Shown here in pieces: positions 20,634 through 27,727 of a stretch of DNA of 64,000 nucleotides (its first letter is position 1; each line of letters begins with the position of its first letter). This DNA comes from DASRDR01 sp963812945 [NCBI: uncultured Candidatus Rokubacteria bacterium] (GTDB lineage Bacteria; Methylomirabilota; Methylomirabilia; Rokubacteriales). Below the pieces are notes generated by a model that saw only the letters and a list, made by a program, of their open reading frames with translations, did not search any database and had not been told where the DNA came from. Location: assembly GCA_963812945.1 (NCBI GenBank), contig CAWEXD010000007.1:1-64000 (forward strand). Direction: 5' to 3'. Both the position numbers and the translations under genes were made by a program.

Positions 20634-22259
20634 CTAGAGCTCCCACGGCGGCTCGACGCCGAGCGGCACCTCGACGAGCGAGGGCCCCGAGTGCGCGAGC
20701 GCCGTGTCGAGGGCCGATCGGAGCGCCGCGGGGTCGCCCGCGCGATGGGCGTCCACCCCGAACGCGCGCGCCAGCGCCAGGACGTCCGGGCCGGCGAGGA
20801 CGTGCTCGCCCGTCCGGCCGTAGAGCCGCGCCTGGAGGTAGCGGATCGCGCCGTAGTCCTGATCGTTCATGACGACGAAGACGACGGGCAGGCGGTACTT
20901 CACCGCCGTGGCCAGCTCCTGCGCCGTGAAGAGGAGCCCGCCGTCCCCGACGACCGCGACGACCGCGCGATCGGGCCACGCGACCTTGGCGCCGATCGCC
21001 GCCGGGACCCCGTAGCCGAGCGTCGCCGAGCCGATCGGGTAGAGGAACGTCCGGGGCGCCCAGATCGGCAGGTGCCACTCCATCCAGTAGTTGAGGCCGG
21101 TCTGGTCGCCCACCACGATGCCGTCCGCCGGCAGCGCCTCGCGGAGCGCCCGGAGGAGGCCGTCCACCACCGGCGTGTAGCGGGGGCTCCGCGCGTCCCG
21201 CGCCCGCTGGAGCGCCGCCCGGTCCCAGTCGCTCGCCGGCGCCGCCGCCGGCAGGGCCGCGAGGATCCCCGCGAGGCCGTCCCGCGCGTCCCCGATGATC
21301 CCGAGCGCCGGCGCGTACATGCGGCCGATCGTGCGCGGGTCGAGGTCGATCTGGATCAGCGCCTGGTCGGGGCGGAGCGCGAGATTCAGGAGGAGGCCCT
21401 TCGTCGAGCGGTGGGAGAAGCGGCACCCGACGGAGAGGATCACGTCCGCGGATTCCAGGGCCCCTTGCGTCGCGCGCCGGTTCGGCAGGACCCCGAGCCA
21501 GAGCGGGTCGGCCTCGGAGATCGCGCCGCGCCCCATCACCGACGTCACGACCGGGGCCTGGAGCCGGTGCGCCAGGGCCTGGAGCTCGCCCGTCGCGCCC
21601 GCGGCGATCACGCCGCCGCCGGCGACCAGGAGCGGCCGGCGGGCGCGGGCGAGGTACCGCGCCGCCTCCTCCACGAGCCCCACGTCGCAGGGCGGGCGAC
21701 GGCCCTCGCCGGCGGGCGTGAGCCGCGCCGTCGCGGGCGCGGTCAGGAGGTCGGTGGGAATCGACAGCGCGACCGGGCCGGGGCGCCCGGTCCGGAACAG
21801 GTGGAACGCGCCCTGGACCGCGCCGGGGATCTCCGCCCCGCTCCGGAGGCCGTCCGCCCAGCGGCTGACCGGCCGGAAGCATTCGATCTGGTTCGGCACC
21901 TCGTGGAGCGCGCCGACCTCCTGGCCGACGAGCGCGCTCGGGATGTCCGACATGATGAGGAGCACGGGCTGGGAGCCCGCGTGGCTTTCGACGAGCGGCG
22001 TCAGCGCGTTCGTCGCTCCGGGTCCGGTCGTGACCACGACGACACCGGGGCGGCCCGACGCGCGCGCGTAGCCGTCCGCCATGAACCCGGCGCCCTGCTC
22101 GTGGCGGGCGAGGACGTGGGCGATCCGGTCCTGGCCGAGGAGGGCGTCGTAGATTGCGAGGTTGTGCACGCCCGGGATGCCGAAGACGTGACGCACGCCC
22201 TCGGCCGCGAGCGCGGCCACCACCCACTCGCCGCCGGTCCGGGTCGCGGGCGCCGTCAC
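20634..22259 (-). CDS. Thiamine-diphosphate-dependent enzyme, acetolactate synthase-like
   Basis: 541 residues from GTG 22259. The N-terminal PYR domain contains the catalytic Glu in LARHEQGAGFMADGYARASG; the central domain is present (ARRPLLVAGGGVIAAGA); the C-terminal PP domain has the ThDP/Mg motif GDGGLLFTAQELATA...VVMND. It resembles the subgroup annotated as 5-guanidino-2-oxopentanoate decarboxylase or generic ThDP-binding protein rather than a biosynthetic IlvB, and no small regulatory subunit gene is nearby. The start overlaps the carbamoylase stop in GTGA. The substrate, probably a 2-oxo acid, is not determined. It is cytoplasmic. Confidence 0.85.
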   Translation of the reverse strand: MTAPATRTGGEWVVAALAAEGVRHVFGIPGVHNLAIYDALLGQDRIAHVLARHEQGAGFMADGYARASGRPGVVVVTTGPGATNALTPLVESHAGSQPVLLIMSDIPSALVGQEVGALHEVPNQIECFRPVSRWADGLRSGAEIPGAVQGAFHLFRTGRPGPVALSIPTDLLTAPATARLTPAGEGRRPPCDVGLVEEAARYLARARRPLLVAGGGVIAAGATGELQALAHRLQAPVVTSVMGRGAISEADPLWLGVLPNRRATQGALESADVILSVGCRFSHRSTKGLLLNLALRPDQALIQIDLDPRTIGRMYAPALGIIGDARDGLAGILAALPAAAPASDWDRAALQRARDARSPRYTPVVDGLLRALREALPADGIVVGDQTGLNYWMEWHLPIWAPRTFLYPIGSATLGYGVPAAIGAKVAWPDRAVVAVVGDGGLLFTAQELATAVKYRLPVVFVVMNDQDYGAIRYLQARLYGRTGEHVLAGPDVLALARAFGVDAHRAGDPAALRSALDTALAHSGPSLVEVPLGVEPPWEL

Positions 22260-23539
22260 GGGCTCACCATCGCGGGCGCCCGGTCCAGGCGGAGCAGGAG
22301 CTCCAGCAGGACGCGGGTCCCGGTCGCGAGGTGCGCCACGTCGGCCCACTCCTCGGGGCAATGGCTCCGGCCGTCGCGGCACGGGATGAAGAGGAGGCCG
22401 ATCGGGCAGAGCCGCGCCACATGGTTCGCATCGTGACTGGCTCCGCTGGTGAGGCGCCGCCAGGGCGCCTCGACCGCCCGCGCGGCCGCCTCGGCCGCCT
22501 CGACCATCTCGAGCGACACCGCGAGCGGCGCGTCCCGCATGAGGGACGTCCAGTCGATCGTGACGCCGCGCCGGGCCGCGATCTCCGCGGCGCCCGCCTC
22601 GAAGCGCGCCAGCGTCTCGGCGATCGCGTCCGGATCGATCCCGCGAAAGTCCACGAGGAGATCGGCCTCGCCGGGCACGACGTTGATCATGTTCGGGCGC
22701 GCCTCGATGACGCCGACCGTCCCGACCATGCCGCGGCCGGCCGAGCGGGCCAGGCGCTCGACGAAGAGCGTGAGCTCCGCGCCGGCGGCCAGCGCGTCCC
22801 GCCGATCCGTCATCGGCGTCCCCCCCGCGTGGTCCTGGCGGCCCCGGATCGCCACCCGGTAGCGGCTCGGCGCGGCGATCGCGGTCACCACGCCGACGGG
22901 AACGCCGGCCCGGTCGAGGGAGACGGACTGCTCGATGTGGAGCTCCAGGTACCGGGCCACGTCCCCCGGCGCCCGCCGGGCCGCGTCGAGCGCCGCCCCG
23001 CGGCCGCCCACGGAGTCGATCGCCCAGGCGAGGCTCCGCCCGGCCTGGTCGCGGAGGCGCGCGGCGGTGGCGGCGTCGAGCTTGCCGCTCATGGCGCGGC
23101 TCCCGATGGTCGAGAGCCCGAAGTCCGACGGCTCCTCGCAGGTGAAGTTCACGACCTCCAGCGGGTGGGCGAGCCGGTGGCCGGAGGCGTGGAGACAGCG
23201 TGCGACCTCGAGCCCCGCCAAGACGCCCGCGATCCCGTCGAATCGCCCGCCCGCCTCCACGGTGTCGAGGTGCGAGCCGATCATGAGCGGCGGTCCCGGC
23301 CGGGCGCCGGGCCGCCGGCCGATCTGGTTCCCGGCGGCGTCCACGGTGAGGTCGAGGCCCGACTCGGCCATCCGATCGGCGAGCCATCGCCGGGCCGCGC
23401 GGTCCTCGTCGGAGAAGGCCCGCCGGGTGTAGGGGCGGTCCGGCCGCGTGAACGCCTCGAGGGCCCGGAGATCGGCGGCCAGGCGCTCGGCCGAGGGTCG
23501 CGCCACGCCATCGGAGAGCGCGCGACTCACCGCCGTCAT
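22256..23539 (-). CDS. M20-family amidase: N-carbamoyl-L-amino-acid hydrolase / allantoate amidohydrolase-like
   Basis: 427 residues from ATG 23539. The di-metal site is visible: His in IGSHLDTV, Asp in GGRFDGIAGVLAG, Glu-Glu in NFTCEEPSDFG, His in ELHIEQS, and the later His in SGASHDANHVA. The family cleaves carbamoyl or ureido groups from amino acids or allantoate in pyrimidine and purine salvage. It is translationally coupled to the ThDP enzyme gene (GTGA), suggesting that both act in degradation of a nitrogen compound. The exact substrate is open. Confidence 0.87.
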   Translation of the reverse strand: MTAVSRALSDGVARPSAERLAADLRALEAFTRPDRPYTRRAFSDEDRAARRWLADRMAESGLDLTVDAAGNQIGRRPGARPGPPLMIGSHLDTVEAGGRFDGIAGVLAGLEVARCLHASGHRLAHPLEVVNFTCEEPSDFGLSTIGSRAMSGKLDAATAARLRDQAGRSLAWAIDSVGGRGAALDAARRAPGDVARYLELHIEQSVSLDRAGVPVGVVTAIAAPSRYRVAIRGRQDHAGGTPMTDRRDALAAGAELTLFVERLARSAGRGMVGTVGVIEARPNMINVVPGEADLLVDFRGIDPDAIAETLARFEAGAAEIAARRGVTIDWTSLMRDAPLAVSLEMVEAAEAAARAVEAPWRRLTSGASHDANHVARLCPIGLLFIPCRDGRSHCPEEWADVAHLATGTRVLLELLLRLDRAPAMVSP

Positions 23540-23561
23540 CCCGCGGCGTGCACCGGAGTGC

Positions 23562-24449
23562 CTATCCGGGCAGGACGGCCTCGGCGAGGGCCACGGCGAT
23601 GGCGGCGAGGGCACGCCCGGTCGGGGTGTCGCCGTGGTCCAGCACGAAGGGCCGCCCGCGGTCGGCCGCGGCCGCCAGCCGGGGATCGAAGGGCACACGG
23701 CCGAGGAACGGCAGGCCGTGCTGCGCCGCCGTCGCCTCGCCGCCCGGCCCCTCGAAGAGCGGCCCGACGGCGCCGCAGGAGGGGCAGACGTAGCCGGCCA
23801 TGTTCTCGACGAGGCCGAGGAGCCGCGCCCCCCGCTCCCGGGCGAGGGTCATGGCGCGTCGCACGACGAGGTGCGAGACCCCCGACGGGATCGTGACCAC
23901 GACCGCGCCGGTGAGCCCGGGCAGGAGATCGAGCAGCGTGGGCAGGCGGTCCGCCCCCGGGGGGAGATCAATGAGGAGGACGTCCAGCGCGCCCCAGGCG
24001 GTATCGGTCAGGAACTCGCGGAGCGCCGTGCCCTCCATCGTGCCCCGCCAGGTGTGGGCTTCCGCCTGGGTGGGGGCGTCCCATACCACGGGCGTGTCGT
24101 CCCCGGGCAAGAGGAGGTCCATCGACAGGACCCGGATCCCCTCGACGGACACGGCGGGACGAACCCCGTCCCCCTCGACCCGGAGCGCCTGGCCCCGGAC
24201 CCCCAGCATCTTCCCCAGGGAGGGGCCGTTGAGATCCGCGTCCAGCACGCCGACCGCGAGCCCGCGAAGGGCGAGCGCACCGGCAAGGTTCGCGGTGATC
24301 GAGCTCTTGCCGACGCCGCCCTTGCCGGACACCACCGCCAGCGTGGCGCGGATCGGCGCCATGCGGGCGGCCAGCCGCGACTGCTGCGCGGCAACCTGGC
24401 CCGCGATGTTCGAGCCGCCGTCCCCGGCCAGGTCGCGGTAGCCCTTCAT
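23562..24449 (-). CDS. Mrp/NBP35-family P-loop ATPase (Fe-S cluster carrier)
   Basis: 295 residues. The deviant Walker A VVSGKGGVGKSS lies near residue 40, the switch-like VLDADLNGPSLGKMLG and LLIDLPPGADRLPT follow, and the C-terminal CPSC pair in AGYVCPSCGAVG is the Fe-S binding motif of the family. It lacks the N-terminal DUF59 domain found in some Mrp proteins. It delivers Fe-S clusters to apoproteins in the cytoplasm. It lies first in the minus-strand gene train that leads to the two-component system. Confidence 0.9.
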   Translation of the reverse strand: MKGYRDLAGDGGSNIAGQVAAQQSRLAARMAPIRATLAVVSGKGGVGKSSITANLAGALALRGLAVGVLDADLNGPSLGKMLGVRGQALRVEGDGVRPAVSVEGIRVLSMDLLLPGDDTPVVWDAPTQAEAHTWRGTMEGTALREFLTDTAWGALDVLLIDLPPGADRLPTLLDLLPGLTGAVVVTIPSGVSHLVVRRAMTLARERGARLLGLVENMAGYVCPSCGAVGPLFEGPGGEATAAQHGLPFLGRVPFDPRLAAAADRGRPFVLDHGDTPTGRALAAIAVALAEAVLPG

Positions 24450-24450
24450 G

Positions 24451-24546
24451 TCAGCCTCGTCTCGGGGTCGCCAGCGGCACCAGTCTCGACCGCCGCAGTC
24501 GCGCGTTGCGCGTCACGAGCGGTGCCTGGTGCTCCAGAAATCGGTC
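24451..24546 (-). pseudogene. C-terminal remnant of a VapC-type PIN toxin
   Basis: Thirty-one codons ending in TGA at 24451 read DRFLEHQAPLVTRNARLRRS followed by RLVPLATPRRG. This resembles the last part of PIN-domain toxins (D..I...A..H..PLVTRD.R). The rest of the toxin, including most acidic catalytic residues, is missing, and the remnant is directly preceded by the antitoxin-like ORF. It is probably dead. Confidence 0.5.
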
Positions 24547-24568
24547 CGGAGTGTCTCCTCCCGACGGG

Positions 24569-24745
24569 TCAGCGCACCGCTGAGGGGCGTGGACGAGGAC
24601 GTGGACGTGGAGATTCAGCATCCCACCGGAGCCCGGTCGAGAGGATCCGCCCGCTGACCTTGATCTTCCCGGCGAGGCTCCCGATGAGCGCCGAGGAGTC
24701 GCCCCGGATCGGGATGAGCTTGCCGTGCTTCTTCACGGAGGTCAT
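24569..24745 (-). CDS. Small antitoxin-like protein of a decayed VapBC-type pair
   Basis: Fifty-eight residues from ATG 24745: MTSVKKHGKLIPIRGDSSAL, IGSLAGKIKVSGRILSTGLR, then WDAES. This pattern recalls short antitoxins found upstream of PIN toxins. The natural end is probably WDAES; the following PRPRPRPRPSAVR is low complexity, apparently formed by the deletion that removed most of the toxin. Codon use is like the neighbours. Functional status is doubtful. Confidence 0.5.
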   Translation of the reverse strand: MTSVKKHGKLIPIRGDSSALIGSLAGKIKVSGRILSTGLRWDAESPRPRPRPRPSAVR

Positions 24746-24814
24746 GGTACGGCTGGTCAGAATTTCTGTCCATTTTGCCCGTCGGCGATCCGCTCTACCG
24801 CCGCGGCGGCTCGG

Positions 24815-25882
24815 CTACGTGCCCGGGCCCTCGTCGCTCGTGTCGAGCGGCGCTGCGGCGGGGTCGCGGAGATGCGCGCGGAATCGGCGCATCAGGTCCT
24901 CGCCGAGAAAGTCGCCCGACTGGCCGTGACGCTCCGTCTCGAAGTAGCGGCGGATGCGGTCGAGCCGCTCCTGGGCCTCGGGGTTCAGGCTCACCGTGCG
25001 GATCTCGGCCTTGGCCGCGTCGAAGGCGTCGAACGTGAGCTCGGTGAAGCCGAGCTCGCGGATGCGCTTCACCGCCTTCATCATGGCCTGGTTCCGGAAG
25101 CGCGTGAGGAGGGGCGAGGTGATCTCGGCGACTCCCATGCGACGCGCCCGCCGCTCGGCCGCCTTCCGGATGCCCTCCCGCACGAACTCCGGCGCGGTCC
25201 CGAGCCGCGCCCACGCCTCGGGGGCCCAGCGCACCGGCGCCTCCGGCGCGGCCCGCCAGAGCTGGTCGACGACCCCTTCCGTGATCCGGTCGAGCCCGGC
25301 GCGCCGAGCCTCGACCTCCACGTCGCGCTGGAAGAGGCGGAGGACGAAGTCGGCCATCATGGCCGGCGCCTTTCCGAGCCGGCTCACGAGCCGGGCTTCC
25401 GCCTCGGGCGTCCAGGGCAGCGGCGTCGCCGCCGCCTCCGTCTCGGCCTCCGCCTCGGCCTCGCGGATGAGGGCCGGCGTGACGGCCGGCGCGCCGTGCT
25501 CCGCCGCCAGCTCCTCGCAGATCCGGCGCGTCATCGGCCGCATGAACGGGGGCACGGCGTCGAGCAGCGCTTCGGCCTCGGCGGTCCACGGGACGGCGGC
25601 GAGGGGAACCTGGTAGCCGCCGCTCGCGGCGAGGCCCATCATCTCGCTCTTGTAGCGCGTCATGAGCTCGGGCGTGATCACCGTGACGCCCTCGGCCCGC
25701 GCCCGCTTCTCGGCGAGGCGCCGGACCATGCCGCGGAGGAACATCGGCGCGCGCGAGACGCGAGCCTCGGCCTCGGGGGTCCAGCGCACCTCGCCCGGGG
25801 CCGGCTCCGGCGTGCTCCGGACCTCGTCGGCCGGGCAGCGCTCGCCGGCGGGCCGCACGCGATCGGGGTCGGACGCGCTCAC
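24815..25882 (-). CDS. Four-repeat PCP_red-domain protein
   Basis: 355 residues from GTG 25882. It has four copies of the small helical domain first known as the C-terminal part of light-independent protochlorophyllide reductase (PCP_red). Repeats begin at Trp34, Trp99, Trp157 and Trp219, each with W-x-P/A-E-A followed by a P-x-F/M-x-R motif, two helices and an I/V-T-P-x-L motif. The tail (~265-355) is charged and helical. There is no signal peptide or catalytic motif. The start overlaps the membrane-protein gene in GTGA, making it last in a four-gene operon. A tetrapyrrole-binding or scaffold role is an inference from the domain; the function is unknown. Confidence 0.8.
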   Translation of the reverse strand: MSASDPDRVRPAGERCPADEVRSTPEPAPGEVRWTPEAEARVSRAPMFLRGMVRRLAEKRARAEGVTVITPELMTRYKSEMMGLAASGGYQVPLAAVPWTAEAEALLDAVPPFMRPMTRRICEELAAEHGAPAVTPALIREAEAEAETEAAATPLPWTPEAEARLVSRLGKAPAMMADFVLRLFQRDVEVEARRAGLDRITEGVVDQLWRAAPEAPVRWAPEAWARLGTAPEFVREGIRKAAERRARRMGVAEITSPLLTRFRNQAMMKAVKRIRELGFTELTFDAFDAAKAEIRTVSLNPEAQERLDRIRRYFETERHGQSGDFLGEDLMRRFRAHLRDPAAAPLDTSDEGPGT

Positions 25883-26283
25883 GCGTCTCGTCTCCAGCTC
25901 GCCCGCACCAGCATGACCGCGGTGGCAAGCGTCAGGAGACAGAAGGCCCAGGCCCCCAGGCGAAACGGCACGCCGACGCCAAGGACGGGCACCGTCTCCG
26001 CTCGGGGTGCCCCGGCGATCCGCGCCACCTCGAATGCGCGATACGCGACCAGGAGGGCCAGGACCGCCGCGAAGGCCCGCCGCAGCCGCCACTGCCGCGT
26101 CAACACCCACGGAATGATCAGGACGAACAGCGCGCCGACGACGAACCAGGCCCAGCGCCCCCGCTCCATGCCCCTCGGCCCGAACCCGGCCGCGGCGAGG
26201 GCGAGGCCGCCCAGCCAGTAGACGACGCCGTAGACGGCGTAGGTCCAGGCGGCCTGGCGATATCGCTCGTCGCGCGTCGCCAT
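25879..26283 (-). CDS. Small membrane protein of the PCP_red cluster
   Basis: 134 residues with about four hydrophobic segments: WTYAVYGVVYWLGGLALAAA, WAWFVVGALFVLIIPWVLT, AFAAVLALLVAYRAFEVARI and LGAWAFCLLTLATAVMLV. The N-terminus MATRDERYRQAAWTY is cytoplasmic by the positive-inside rule. No motif identifies a function. It lies 10 bases after the radical SAM gene and overlaps the next gene by 4 bases, so it is part of the operon. Confidence 0.8.
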   Translation of the reverse strand: MATRDERYRQAAWTYAVYGVVYWLGGLALAAAGFGPRGMERGRWAWFVVGALFVLIIPWVLTRQWRLRRAFAAVLALLVAYRAFEVARIAGAPRAETVPVLGVGVPFRLGAWAFCLLTLATAVMLVRASWRRDA

Positions 26284-26293
26284 CGGCCCAGGG

Positions 26294-27712
26294 TCACCCC
26301 GCGCCGGCCGCGGGGGGTCGCCCGGACGCCGGCGTGAAGGGCCGCCCCGGCGAGATGCCCCAGCGGCTGCGGACCTCGGCGAGGAGCGCGGGGGTGACGG
26401 CCGCCTGACCCTGGCTCCGAGCGTACGCCTCCACCGCCTGGACAACCATCGCGCGGGCGAACGCGGGGATCGCGTCGAGCCGCGCCTGGGCGGCGGGCTC
26501 CCACGGGAGCGCGAACCGGACCTCGAGGCCGAACGTCTGCTCGACGCCGAGCCGGATGAGCTCGCCGCCGTGGGCGCCGGGCTGGTAGCCACACGCCGGG
26601 TCCTCGGCCAGGTAGTCGCCGTAGGTCGCGTAAGCCCGGCAGCGGCATCCCCCGCAGATCTCGCGGAACTCGCAGGCGCCGCACCGGCCCCCCAGGGACC
26701 CGTGCCGGAGATCCGCGAAGACCTGGGCCTGTTCCCAGAGCTCGGCGAAGCCGGTCTCGCGAAGGTTCCCCGCCGACACCGGCATGTACGGGCACGGCGT
26801 GACGTCCCCGGTCGGCGTGATCCGGCAGTAGTACTTGCCCGCGGGGCAGGAACCGTGGGCGTAGTTGGCGAGAAGCGGCGAGCCGGGGTCGAGCTCGTAG
26901 AGCACCCGCCGGAAGTGCGGCGCGCACTTGGCGCGGATCAGGAGGCCGTCGGCCCGGCCGATCGGAACGCTCCACGGATCCTCCTGCCGTTCGAGCACCG
27001 AGTCCGGCGTGGCCGCGCCGGCGGCGCCGCCCGCGCCTTGCGCCCGCGCGAGGTAGGTCAGGATCTCCTCGTACTGGGCCGGCGTGATGTCGGTGAGCCC
27101 CTCGCCCCGGCCCGTCCGGACGAGGAAGAAGAAGTTGAGCACGCGGGCCCCGAGCTCCCGCGCGAGGTCGATCATCGCGGGGATCTCGCCGACGTTCCAG
27201 TCGGTGACGCTCATGTGGAGCGAGAAGTCGAGGCCCTCGGCGCGAAGCGCCTCGGTCGCCCGGACGGCGCCCTTCCACGCCCCGGGGAGGTGACGAAACG
27301 CGTCGTGCCGGGCGGCGTCGGTCGAGTCTAGCGACAGCGAGGCGCCCTGGACGCCGTGGGTCTTCATGAGCCGCGCCTGCTTCTCCCGGAGGAGCACGCC
27401 GTTCGTGCCGAGGACGACCGTGAAGCCGTGCGTGCGCCCCTCCGCGGCAAGGTCGAAGATGTCGGGACGGAGGAGCGGCTCCCCGCCGGTGAGGATCAGG
27501 AACGTGCCGGGATTCACCCGGGCGATGTCGGCCATCACCCGCCGGCACTCCTCCGTCGAGAGCTCACCCGCCGCCGAGGCGCCCGGTGCCGCGCTGATGT
27601 AGCAGTGGGCGCAGAAGAGGTTGCAGCGCTGAGTCAGGTTCCAGGAGACCGCGTACGCCCGGTACGTCATCGCTGCGGATGACCCGATCGCCGGGGCCGG
27701 CCCCTCACTCAC
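26294..27712 (-). CDS. Radical SAM/SPASM protein with C-terminal PCP_red domain
   Basis: 472 residues from GTG 27712 (ATG 27670 is an alternative; neither has a clear ribosome site). The radical SAM motif CNLFCAHC gives Cys30, Cys34 and Cys37; GGEPLLRPD and SLSLDSTDAARHDAFR follow. A SPASM-like region holds further cysteines (KCAPHF, CPAGKYYCRITPTGDVTPC, CGACEFREICGGCRCRAY) for one or two auxiliary Fe-S clusters. This resembles NirJ/AhbD/PqqE-type maturases acting on tetrapyrroles or peptides. The last ~70 residues form a PCP_red domain (WEPAAQARLDAIPAFARAMV). The fusion suggests that the domain binds the substrate. The UspA-PCP_red gene is 15 bases upstream. Confidence 0.87.
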   Translation of the reverse strand: MSEGPAPAIGSSAAMTYRAYAVSWNLTQRCNLFCAHCYISAAPGASAAGELSTEECRRVMADIARVNPGTFLILTGGEPLLRPDIFDLAAEGRTHGFTVVLGTNGVLLREKQARLMKTHGVQGASLSLDSTDAARHDAFRHLPGAWKGAVRATEALRAEGLDFSLHMSVTDWNVGEIPAMIDLARELGARVLNFFFLVRTGRGEGLTDITPAQYEEILTYLARAQGAGGAAGAATPDSVLERQEDPWSVPIGRADGLLIRAKCAPHFRRVLYELDPGSPLLANYAHGSCPAGKYYCRITPTGDVTPCPYMPVSAGNLRETGFAELWEQAQVFADLRHGSLGGRCGACEFREICGGCRCRAYATYGDYLAEDPACGYQPGAHGGELIRLGVEQTFGLEVRFALPWEPAAQARLDAIPAFARAMVVQAVEAYARSQGQAAVTPALLAEVRSRWGISPGRPFTPASGRPPAAGAG

Positions 27713-27727
27713 CCCGGCATCACCCGC

